Positions 1-6,302 of a stretch of DNA of 8,455 nucleotides are shown piece by piece. This DNA is from Bacteroidales bacterium. Lineage in GTDB: Bacteria > Bacteroidota > Bacteroidia > Bacteroidales > UBA932. The DNA is taken from assembly GCA_021443625.1 (NCBI GenBank), contig JABUTP010000043.1, forward strand, positions 1-8,455. Direction: 5' to 3'. A program made the position numbers and the translations under genes. Within the stretch, counting starts at the first letter, position 1. Each line of letters opens with the position of its first letter. Below the pieces are notes generated by a model. The model did not search any database. It had not been told where the DNA came from and saw only the letters and a list, made by a program, of their open reading frames with translations.

Positions 1-1059
1 GGAGAGTGTCTTGCGCAGGGTTCCGGCACTCAGAGCGAGGAGAAAGTGGTATCCTTCAACGAGAAGGTCCACGATTTCGGGGACATTCTGGTTTCGGACA
101 AATCGGTCAGCTGCGTCTTTGTTTTCACCAACATTTCGGACAAGCCGGTGGTTGTGCACAATGTGGTCTCGAGCTGCGGCTGCACCACCCCCGAATGGAC
201 TAAATCCCCCGTCAAACCGGGCGAAAAAGGGAACATCAAGGTAACTTTCAAGAACGACCAGGGGGCATACCCTTTCAACAAATCCATCACGGCCTATATA
301 TCGGGGGTCAACCGACCCGTGGTTCTCAAGATAAAAGGAGCGGTTTACGGCAAAAAGATGCCGGTAAAGGAGATTTACACAAACACCATCGGAGGCGTTC
401 TGGGATTTAAAGAGAAAAGTCTTCTGGTGGGCAACACCTATCAGGGCAAGGCCAAGAGCGACGTCGCCACCATTGCCAATATCTCCAAGAAGGCAGCGAA
501 GGTGGAGATTGTGTCGGACAACCCCGCACTGACCATGGCGATGACCCCCAATCCCGTTCCGGCTGGGGAGAAGGCCTCCCTCTCCTACACCGTCAACACC
601 GCCCTCGGGCCCAAGTTGTGGGGCGCGAGCGAATATACCGCAAGGTTTGTGATAGACGGGGTTGAGGCGAGCGAAAAAATCACCGTTCACGCCATAATTG
701 CTGACAATTTCGAAGGATGGACCCAAAGCCAGATAGGCAAGGCGGCCGTACCGACCATTGAGGTGGGATACCTTGAACTGGGCACTATCGCCAACAATTC
801 CACACACAGCCATACCATTGCAATCAAGAATACAGGAAAGAGCAATCTGACCATATATAAGGCGGATGCCGAAGAGGGGATAACGGTTCTTACCCCCTGT
901 CCGTTGAACGTGGCACCCGGCAAAACCGCAAACGTCAGGATAAAGTTCGAAGCGTCCAGTCTGCCCGTGGGGGAGTTTGTGAAAATTCTTACATTCACCA
1001 CCAATTCGCCCACCCGCCCGCGGTTGGATTTCTTTGTAAACGGCACCATAGAGAAGTAA
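1..1059 (+). CDS. Secreted DUF1573 domain protein, 5' end cut off by window
   Basis: The frame is open from the first base, so the gene starts upstream. A GTG at 46 could be read as a start, but the residues before it (ending LAQGSGTQSEEK) look like the end of a signal peptide and its linker, so I treat it as internal. From about 55 the protein has a typical DUF1573 unit: FNEKVHDFGDI, then FTNISDKPVVV, the SCGC motif at 172-183 and the PGEKG turn. Two further Ig-like stretches follow, at about 418-690 and 766-1050. The last has the same layout (LGTIANNSTHSHTIAIKNTG, then VAPGKTANVRIKF) but no SCGC. DUF1573 proteins are abundant in Bacteroidetes, are usually exported and have no settled function. 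The ASH/Ig-like fold suggests protein binding in the periplasm or at the cell surface. The gene lies 35 bases before meaB on the same strand, with no terminator visible between them. Confidence 0.85.
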   Translation, partial: GECLAQGSGTQSEEKVVSFNEKVHDFGDILVSDKSVSCVFVFTNISDKPVVVHNVVSSCGCTTPEWTKSPVKPGEKGNIKVTFKNDQGAYPFNKSITAYISGVNRPVVLKIKGAVYGKKMPVKEIYTNTIGGVLGFKEKSLLVGNTYQGKAKSDVATIANISKKAAKVEIVSDNPALTMAMTPNPVPAGEKASLSYTVNTALGPKLWGASEYTARFVIDGVEASEKITVHAIIADNFEGWTQSQIGKAAVPTIEVGYLELGTIANNSTHSHTIAIKNTGKSNLTIYKADAEEGITVLTPCPLNVAPGKTANVRIKFEASSLPVGEFVKILTFTTNSPTRPRLDFFVNGTIEK

Positions 1060-1094
1060 CAGCGGAGCAACATTTTACCATCAGAAAAGAGACA

Positions 1095-2225
1095 ATGACA
1101 AAAACCAGCCAGCAGGATCCCCACCAGCACCAGGGGGACTTTTTTGAAGACTACCACAATACCGGAGATTCGGCCCTCATCATAAACGATGGTGTTGAGC
1201 AGCAGCCCATCGTCAACCCCTACCTCAAAAAGGTCAGCAGACCGGGCATCCGTCCGGTGGAATACTACGTGGAGGGTATCAAAAAGGGGGACACCACTAT
1301 TCTGAGCCAGGCCATCACCCTGGTGGAAAGCACCGCTCCGGCCCACCGCAAGGTGGCGGACGGCATCATTGCCCAGTGCCAGCTGCTTGCGGGAGGCCGC
1401 AAGACCATGCGCATAGGCATCACCGGTGTTCCGGGAGCGGGCAAAAGCACCTTCATCGAGGCCTTCGGCAGTCTCATAACATCCAAGGGACATCGTCTGG
1501 CGGTGCTGGCCATAGACCCGTCGAGCGAGCGGAGCAAGGGGTCCATTCTGGGAGACAAAACCCGTATGGAGACCTTGTGCAACGACCCCAATGCTTTCAT
1601 CCGCCCCAGCCCGAGTGCGGGGTCGCTGGGCGGAGTCGCCCGCCGCACCAGGGAGACCATCCTGCTGTGCGAGGCGGCCGGCTACGACGTAACATTCATC
1701 GAAACGGTGGGTGTCGGTCAGAGCGAGACCGCTGTCCACTCGATGAGCGACTTCTTCCTGCTGCTTATGATTTCGGGTGCCGGAGACGAGTTGCAGGGCA
1801 TCAAGAGGGGCATTATGGAGATGTCGGACCTGATTGCCATTAACAAGGCCGACGGCACGAACATCGACAAGGCCAACCTGGCAAAGGCTCTCTACAGCAA
1901 CGTGCTACACCTCTTCCCCCCCACTGAGTCGGGTTGGGTCCCAAAAGCCGTGACCGCCTCCGCAGTCACAAAAGTCGGACTGCCGGAGATTTTGGAAATC
2001 ATAGAGCAATACTTCGCCCTCGCCTGGGAGACCGGCTATTATGAGAAACGCCGCCGCCAGCAGGCCAGTTACTGGATGAGGGCGAGCATAGACGAAGCCA
2101 TCCGCCGCCGTTTCTACGAAAGCGAGACGGTGGAGAAGCTCCTTCCCGAATACGAACAGGCAGTGTTGGAGGGACGGCTCGACTCGTTTGCCGCCGCCGC
2201 AGAACTGTTGGAAAAATATTGTTAA
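1095..2225 (+). CDS. meaB: Methylmalonyl-CoA mutase-associated GTPase MeaB (ArgK family)
   Basis: This is a 376-residue G3E-type GTPase that acts in the cytoplasm as chaperone of the B12-dependent methylmalonyl-CoA mutase. It gates cofactor loading and protects the mutase from inactivation. Visible motifs: Walker A GVPGAGKST at residues 111-119; IDPSSERSKGSILGDKTRM at 140-158; FIRPSPSAGSLGGVARRTRE at 168-187; the switch motif ETVGVGQSE at 203-211; and NKAD for guanine recognition at 250-253. The body matches full-length family members. The roughly 45-residue N-terminal stretch before NPYLKK is longer than in the about 330-residue proteobacterial MeaB/ArgK proteins, and I believe it is usual in Bacteroidetes. 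The ATG at 1095 is preceded by a purine-rich AGAAAAGAGAC, a weak ribosome site. The old name ArgK (arginine/ornithine transport kinase) is now considered wrong. The mutase genes are not in this window. Confidence 0.95.
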   Translation: MTKTSQQDPHQHQGDFFEDYHNTGDSALIINDGVEQQPIVNPYLKKVSRPGIRPVEYYVEGIKKGDTTILSQAITLVESTAPAHRKVADGIIAQCQLLAGGRKTMRIGITGVPGAGKSTFIEAFGSLITSKGHRLAVLAIDPSSERSKGSILGDKTRMETLCNDPNAFIRPSPSAGSLGGVARRTRETILLCEAAGYDVTFIETVGVGQSETAVHSMSDFFLLLMISGAGDELQGIKRGIMEMSDLIAINKADGTNIDKANLAKALYSNVLHLFPPTESGWVPKAVTASAVTKVGLPEILEIIEQYFALAWETGYYEKRRRQQASYWMRASIDEAIRRRFYESETVEKLLPEYEQAVLEGRLDSFAAAAELLEKYC

Positions 2226-2226
2226 G

Positions 2227-3309
2227 ATGCATATCATAGCAGAGTCATTCCTCAATGCCGTAATGGTTACCGGACTGGTAATCATTATGATGCTTATGCT
2301 GGAATATATCAACGTATCCAGTCAGGGAAGATGGGCCACCCGCCTGCGCTCGTCAAGTTTCGGGCAGGTGTTGCTGGGGGCATTGCTGGGAGTGTTCCCG
2401 GGATGCGTCGGAGGGTTTGCCGCAGTGTCGCTCTATTCCCACAAGATGCTCTCTTTCGGTGCTTTGGTAGCGATGCTCATCGCCTCCTCCGGCGACGAAT
2501 CGTTTGTGATGCTGGCGATGTTCCCGGGCAAGGCGCTGCTCCTTTTCGCCGCATTGCTGGCGGTCGGCATCGTCAGCGGCGTGACAATAGACCGGCTCCG
2601 CCGGAAGCCGTCCCGTGACGAAGAGTTGTGCTGTGAGGGCTACAACGTGCACGATGAGGATATCCACGAACACCAAAGCCACCACAAAGGACGTTCCATA
2701 TCCAATCTCTTACACTTTGACTGGCGCAGGATTGTGATTCTGGCGGGAATCCTGCTGTTTGTCGCGGGACTGGTGTTCGGTCTTTTCGAGCACTCCCACG
2801 GCGAAGCCGCTGCGGAAGAGCATCACGGTCACTTCAACCTGTTTGACGAATACTGGATAAATCTGATTTTTGCGGTTATCTCGGTGTTTGCCATCTGGTT
2901 TACCGCCGTGAGCGACAGCCATTTCGTGAAGGAGCATCTGTGGAACCACATTGTGCGCCGCCACGTCCCTTCGGTTTTCCTGTGGACATTCGGCGCCCTG
3001 CTGGCCATCGAACTCGGCCTGCACTATCTGAACCTTGAAAGCTGGACCAGTGACAACATCCCGCTGATGATTCTGCTGGCAGTGCTGATAGGACTCATCC
3101 CCGACTCGGGTCCGCATCTGATATTCGTCACGATGTTTGCCGGCGGCATGGTGCCGTTTTCGGTGCTTCTGGCAAGCAGCATTTCGCAAGACGGACACGC
3201 CGCCCTGCCACTCCTTGCCGAGACAAAGAGCGGCTTCGTGAAAGCCAAGGCGATAAATGCCCTGATTGCCGCCATAGTGGGCTACGGGGTGTATTTCCTC
3301 GGAGCATAA
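2227..3309 (+). CDS. Putative polytopic heavy-metal/manganese exporter (ArsP_2/DUF2899-like)
   Basis: This is a 360-residue integral membrane protein with about ten hydrophobic segments in two halves. The halves carry related signatures: GVFPGCVGG (55-63) with SSGDES (87-92) and MFPGKA (98-103) in the first, and GLIPDSGPH (289-297) with SSISQDGHA (317-325) and LAETKSGFVKAKAIN (330-344) in the second. This points to an inverted-repeat transporter. The central loops are rich in His and acidic residues (HDEDIHEHQSHH at 142-153; EHSHGEAAAEEHHGH at 188-202), as expected for metal binding. It resembles the family annotated as ArsP_2, 10-TM heavy-metal exporter or putative manganese transporter. Family and substrate come from memory of such sequences, not from a search. 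I chose the ATG at 2227, one base after the meaB stop, over an in-frame TTG at 2188 that would overlap meaB. The tight spacing suggests translational coupling. The gene is followed by a strong hairpin terminator. Confidence 0.75.
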   Translation: MHIIAESFLNAVMVTGLVIIMMLMLEYINVSSQGRWATRLRSSSFGQVLLGALLGVFPGCVGGFAAVSLYSHKMLSFGALVAMLIASSGDESFVMLAMFPGKALLLFAALLAVGIVSGVTIDRLRRKPSRDEELCCEGYNVHDEDIHEHQSHHKGRSISNLLHFDWRRIVILAGILLFVAGLVFGLFEHSHGEAAAEEHHGHFNLFDEYWINLIFAVISVFAIWFTAVSDSHFVKEHLWNHIVRRHVPSVFLWTFGALLAIELGLHYLNLESWTSDNIPLMILLAVLIGLIPDSGPHLIFVTMFAGGMVPFSVLLASSISQDGHAALPLLAETKSGFVKAKAINALIAAIVGYGVYFLGA

Positions 3310-3326
3310 ACCTTGAGAACCTGCCG

Positions 3327-3372
3327 CAATGAAAAGGGGGCCTGCCGGAAGCGGGTCCCCTTTTCGTCATTG
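3327..3372. terminator. Bidirectional hairpin terminator between converging genes
   Basis: AAAAGGGGGCCTGC at 3332-3345 pairs with GCGGGTCCCCTTTT at 3351-3364. This gives 14 pairs, two of them G-T, around a five-base loop (CGGAA). Outside it, CAATG at 3327-3331 pairs with CATTG at 3368-3372 across a three-base bulge. The stem ends in T on the 3' side read from either strand, so it can terminate both the exporter gene (plus, stop at 3309) and ackA (minus, stop at 3420). Confidence 0.85.
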
Positions 3373-3419
3373 AGATGATGAAGTGTTCTGGTTTCGACTT
3401 GCAAAACCCGTGTGAAGTG

Positions 3420-4631
3420 TCATTTCGCAAGCGCTATGCGCATTGTGTCGCGGGCGATGACCAATTCCTCGTTGGTGCAGCAGACAATGACCTTGACCTT
3501 GGAGGTGGGTTTGGAGATTATCCAGTTGTCCCCGTCGATGTTTTCATTAAGGTCGAAATCCAGTTCGATACCGATGCCTTCGAGGTCTCGCAGGGCGTCG
3601 CGGCGCACGGTACGGGAATTCTCCCCTATACCACCCGTCATAACTATCACGTCGGCACCGTTCATTGCTGCCATATAGGAGCCGATGCACTTCTTGATAT
3701 CGTAGCACAGTTTGTCGTGGGCAAGGGTGGCGAGACGGTTTCCGGCAGCCGAGGCGGTGTCGATGTCGCGGTTGTCCGAAGATGTCTCGGAAATGCCGAG
3801 CAGTCCGCTCTTCTTGTTGACCACCTTGTTGAGGCCTTCTGCGTCAAGCCCTTCTTTCTGCATAATGTAGATGAGCGCCCCGGGATCGACATTTCCGCAG
3901 CGGGTACCCATTGTCAGCCCCTCCAGAGGGGTAAGGCCCATACTGGTATCGACACTCTTTCCGTTGCAAACGGCGGTAACGGAACTGCCGTTGCCGAGGT
4001 GGCAGGTGATGATTTTGGCCTTGTTGATATCCAGGTCGAGCGCATCGCACGCCTTCTGCGAAACGAAACGGTGGCTGGAGCCGTGGAAGCCGTATCTGCG
4101 GACACCGTATTTGCGGTAATATTCATAGGGAAGGGCATAGATGTAGGCATAGTCGGGAATGGTCTGGTGGAAAGCGGTGTCAAACACCATCACCTGCGGC
4201 ACGTTGGGCATAAGGGCGCGGGCGGCGTTGATACCTATGATGTTGGCGGGATTGTGGATGGGAGCCAGATCGTTGCAGCGCTCCACCTTGGAGATGGTCT
4301 CGTCTGTGGCGAGAGTACTCTCAGAGAAGAATTCTCCGGCGTGAACCGTTCTGTGGCCCACCGCCTCAATGTCTGCCAGACTCTTCAGAACCCCTTTTTC
4401 GGGGTCGATGAGGAGGGAAAGTACGGCGTCTATTCCTGCCGAATGGTCGGCGATGGGACGTTCCTCCACGCAGTCGGCCTTGCCCGGAACCTTGTGGGTG
4501 ATGGAGCCGACTGCCTCCCCTATCCTCTCCACGAGACCTTTGGAAAGGAGAGAATACTCATTGTCACTCTTCATATCAAGCACCTGGTACTTGATGGAAC
4601 TGCTTCCGCAGTTCAATACTAAAATAATCAT
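3420..4631 (-). CDS. ackA: Acetate kinase
   Basis: This 403-residue cytoplasmic enzyme catalyses acetyl phosphate + ADP = acetate + ATP, the substrate-level phosphorylation step of acetate-forming fermentation. It is full length (family about 400). Family signatures: LVLNCGSSSIKY (4-15), VGHRTVHAGE (91-100), FDTAFHQTIPDYAY (150-163), YGFHGSSHRFVS (180-191), CHLGNGSSVTA (210-220), MGTRCGNVDPG (241-251) and MTGGIGENS (331-339). Residues at the positions of known catalytic ones are present: N7, R94, D151, H183, R244 and E388, by comparison with the Methanosarcina enzyme. The ATG at 4631 puts the conserved MIILVLNCGSSS at the very start, so the start is secure. The partner phosphotransacetylase gene (pta) is not beside it: the upstream neighbour is a MATE exporter and the downstream one a converging metal exporter. 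It is probably transcribed from its own promoter in the 4632-4745 leader. Confidence 0.97.
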   Translation of the reverse strand: MIILVLNCGSSSIKYQVLDMKSDNEYSLLSKGLVERIGEAVGSITHKVPGKADCVEERPIADHSAGIDAVLSLLIDPEKGVLKSLADIEAVGHRTVHAGEFFSESTLATDETISKVERCNDLAPIHNPANIIGINAARALMPNVPQVMVFDTAFHQTIPDYAYIYALPYEYYRKYGVRRYGFHGSSHRFVSQKACDALDLDINKAKIITCHLGNGSSVTAVCNGKSVDTSMGLTPLEGLTMGTRCGNVDPGALIYIMQKEGLDAEGLNKVVNKKSGLLGISETSSDNRDIDTASAAGNRLATLAHDKLCYDIKKCIGSYMAAMNGADVIVMTGGIGENSRTVRRDALRDLEGIGIELDFDLNENIDGDNWIISKPTSKVKVIVCCTNEELVIARDTMRIALAK

Positions 4632-4745
4632 ATCGTTTGTATGTATTAAATATCGAATAAGAAGCTGTTTGAATTTGATTCAATTTTTTATTTATGGAAT
4701 GTTTGCAATTAATTTTAAACAGATTCTAAAGTACAAATGTAGTGT
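4632..4745 (-). other. AT-rich ackA leader with long imperfect hairpin
   Basis: This 114-base gap between the MATE stop and the ackA start is much richer in A+T than the genes around it. CTGTTTGAATTTGATT at 4665-4680 can pair with AATTAATTTTAAACAG at 4707-4722. That gives 15 pairs of 16 (one T-T mismatch, G-T pairs included) with a loop of about 26 bases. A competing local hairpin, TTGAAT/ATTCAA at 4669-4683, is followed by six T on the plus strand. On the transcribed strand the long hairpin lies between the candidate promoter and the start codon. It could serve as a MATE terminator or a leader structure. There is no clear U-run after it on the minus strand, so termination is uncertain. Confidence 0.4.
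4734..4741 (-). promoter_or_regulatory. Candidate -7 box for ackA
   Basis: Read on the minus strand this is TACATTTG, a full match to the Bacteroidetes -7 consensus TAnnTTTG. It lies just after the MATE stop codon and about 100 bases before the ackA ATG. I could not find a good -33 TTTG at the usual 19-21 base distance, which would fall inside the MATE coding end, so the call is tentative. Confidence 0.4.
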
Positions 4746-6158
4746 TTATTTGCCAATTTGTGCCTTCAGGTTGCGCCATATCGCTATTGCAAACGGCACC
4801 GCCGCCACAAAAGAGAGTCCGTCCGCCAGAGCCTGCGCCGTGACAACCCCGTCCAGCCCCAGGAATCTGGGCAGCACAAACACTATCGGAATGAAGAAAA
4901 GGCCCTGGCGCATCATTGCAAGGAAGGTGGCTGGAAGGGTTTTGCCTATATTCTGGTACAACATATTTGTAATGGTAACCACGGCCGCGGTGGGCAGTAC
5001 GAAACTCTGCCAGCGCAGCACCCGCGCCCCGATGGCGACCAGCACCGCATCTTCACTTCTGAAAAGGGCCACTATCTGGGGTGCCCAGACAATCATCACC
5101 ACCGAGAAAACGCACAGCAGGCACACCGCCCCCCGCAGGGTGAAACGGTAAGCCGCCAGCACCCTGTCGAACTTGCGCGCCCCGTAGTTGAATCCGCACA
5201 CCGGCTGGAACCCCTGTCCGAAGCCGAGAATCATTGAATAGACGAACAGCACTATTCGCGAAACGATGGTAAAGGCTGCCACCGTGGAGGCCTCTTCACC
5301 GGGCAGGGCATAGCGCACCGCCGCATAGTTGAGGAACAGCGTGGCGCAGGCGCTCAGCGACTGACGCACCAGCGACGGCAGCCCCCCTTTGGCTATCTCC
5401 TTGTAATTATGGAGAGTCGGAGAGAATTGCCGGGGTTTGAGATGGACGCTCCCCCTCATCATTGTGCCGCTGAGAAGGAGAATCCAAGAGAACACCTGGC
5501 TGATGAGGGTTGCCAGGGATGCGCCCGCCACCCCCATATCCAAGACGTAAATCAGCAGCGGGTCGAGAGCTATGTTGAGCACCGCCCCGCTCGCAAGCCC
5601 CACCATTGAGAAAAGGGCATTCCCCTGATGGCGCAGCTGGTTGTTCATAACCACGGAGGACATCAGGAATGGAGTGGCAATAAGAATGTAGCGCACGTAT
5701 GACACGGCGTATGACGCTATTTCGGGGGTAGCCCCGAGCAGCGTCACCATCGGCCTTATGAAAATCAAGCCCAGGGCAGCCACCACCGTACCCAGTATCA
5801 GAGCAGAAATGAATCCCGTGGCGGCTATGCGTTCGGCATCGTTCCACTTCTGGGCTCCGAGAAGGCGGGAGATGTAGTTGCCCGAGCCGTGTCCGAGGAA
5901 AAACCCGAGCGCATTGACCACCGTCATATAGGTCAGGGTGATGCCGATGCCGGCGGTTGCCTCGGTGCTGAGGTGCCCCACGAATACCGAATCGACAAGG
6001 TTGTAAAGGGTTGTCACCACCATGCTGATGGTGGTGGGCACAGCCATTTTCAGTACCAGCGGGGAGACGGGAGCCTCTGTCATTGCGACAAACTTCCGCT
6101 CCCTTGCCGCCGCGTCATCTTCGCTGTTCAGCCTTTCACGGTTTATTCGTTCGAACAT
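4746..6158 (-). CDS. MATE-family multidrug/cation efflux transporter
   Basis: This 470-residue inner-membrane protein has about twelve hydrophobic segments in two halves. MATE exporters expel cationic drugs or metabolites using a Na+ or H+ gradient. Family signatures: the first helix VPTTISMVVTTLYNLVDSVFVGHLS (roughly residues 40-64), NIALDPLLIY at 195-204, and GFGQGFQPVCGFNYGAR at 312-328, the second-half motif typical of the MepA/DinF-like branch. Length is normal for the family. The ATG at 6158 gives a charged 25-residue tail before MTEAPVSPL, a layout I have seen in Bacteroidetes homologues. M26 (ATG ending at 6083) is an alternative start. A -7 box sits only six bases before the first ATG, so the transcript may be almost leaderless or the later start may be used. 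The substrate cannot be told from sequence. It is divergent from iorAB and upstream of ackA. Confidence 0.93.
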   Translation of the reverse strand: MFERINRERLNSEDDAAARERKFVAMTEAPVSPLVLKMAVPTTISMVVTTLYNLVDSVFVGHLSTEATAGIGITLTYMTVVNALGFFLGHGSGNYISRLLGAQKWNDAERIAATGFISALILGTVVAALGLIFIRPMVTLLGATPEIASYAVSYVRYILIATPFLMSSVVMNNQLRHQGNALFSMVGLASGAVLNIALDPLLIYVLDMGVAGASLATLISQVFSWILLLSGTMMRGSVHLKPRQFSPTLHNYKEIAKGGLPSLVRQSLSACATLFLNYAAVRYALPGEEASTVAAFTIVSRIVLFVYSMILGFGQGFQPVCGFNYGARKFDRVLAAYRFTLRGAVCLLCVFSVVMIVWAPQIVALFRSEDAVLVAIGARVLRWQSFVLPTAAVVTITNMLYQNIGKTLPATFLAMMRQGLFFIPIVFVLPRFLGLDGVVTAQALADGLSFVAAVPFAIAIWRNLKAQIGK

Positions 6159-6163
6159 CTTTA

Positions 6164-6171
6164 CAAATATA
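6164..6171 (-). promoter_or_regulatory. Candidate -7 box for the MATE gene
   Basis: The minus strand reads TATATTTG, a full match to TAnnTTTG, ending six bases before the MATE ATG. The expected -33 position (about 6191-6195) reads AAAAC, a poor match to TTTG. Transcription would begin at or next to the start codon. Confidence 0.5.
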
Positions 6172-6208
6172 GGGATAATTGGGGGACGATGTTTTGATGT
6201 TCTCCATT

Positions 6209-6290
6209 TTTGGGATCAACGAAGTTGTTTTGCCACCAATCTGCCCGTTTTATTGCACATTTTGCCAACAATTTCTAAATTTGGGCGCAA
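6209..6290. promoter_or_regulatory. Cluster of four TTTG-N4-CAA operator-like motifs
   Basis: Four copies of TTTG-N4-CAA lie at 6209-6219 (TTTGGGATCAA), 6229-6239 (TTTGCCACCAA), 6261-6271 (TTTGCCAACAA) and 6280-6290 (TTTGGGCGCAA). The TTG/CAA ends make each a small dyad. Starts are 20, 32 and 19 bases apart, close to two and three helical turns. Copies 2 and 3 agree over 12 of 13 bases (TTTTGCCACCAAT and TTTTGCCAACAAT). Copy 3 falls in the iorA promoter spacer and copy 4 overlaps its -7 box, while all four lie upstream of the MATE promoter. The regulator is unknown. Confidence 0.45.
6252..6283 (+). promoter_or_regulatory. Promoter of iorAB, Bacteroidetes type
   Basis: TAAATTTG at 6276-6283 matches the -7 consensus TAnnTTTG. 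ATTG at 6252-6255, three of four bases of the -33 TTTG, lies 20 bases upstream, the usual spacing. Transcription would begin near 6290, giving a leader of about a dozen bases before the iorA ATG at 6303. Confidence 0.6.
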
Positions 6291-6302
6291 AATGATTTTT
6301 AT

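Noticed and set aside
46..48. GTG at 46 as the true start of the DUF1573 gene
   Set aside because: The frame stays open to base 1, and the residues before it look like the tail of a signal peptide. A start here would leave an exported family member without a signal.
687..1739. A 350-codon minus-strand open frame across the DUF1573 and meaB genes
   Set aside because: It spans two clear plus-strand genes and the gap between them and resembles no known family: a codon-bias shadow.
2188..2226. TTG at 2188 as the start of the metal exporter
   Set aside because: It would add 13 residues (MPPPQNCWKNIVK) by reading the end of meaB in another frame. The ATG at 2227 gives a normal hydrophobic N-terminus and the typical tight operon spacing.
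3375..4622. A 415-codon open frame on the plus strand, antisense to almost all of ackA
   Set aside because: Its reverse strand encodes an unmistakable acetate kinase with all catalytic motifs. The antisense protein has no recognisable domain, and its length follows from the codon bias of the real gene.
4669..4689. Plus-strand terminator made of TTGAAT/ATTCAA followed by six T
   Set aside because: The stem is only six mostly A-T pairs and no plus-strand gene precedes it. It is kept only as an alternative fold of the ackA leader.
4369..5151. A 260-codon plus-strand open frame running from ackA through the leader into the MATE gene
   Set aside because: It crosses two confident minus-strand genes and an AT-rich control region, with no recognisable protein features.
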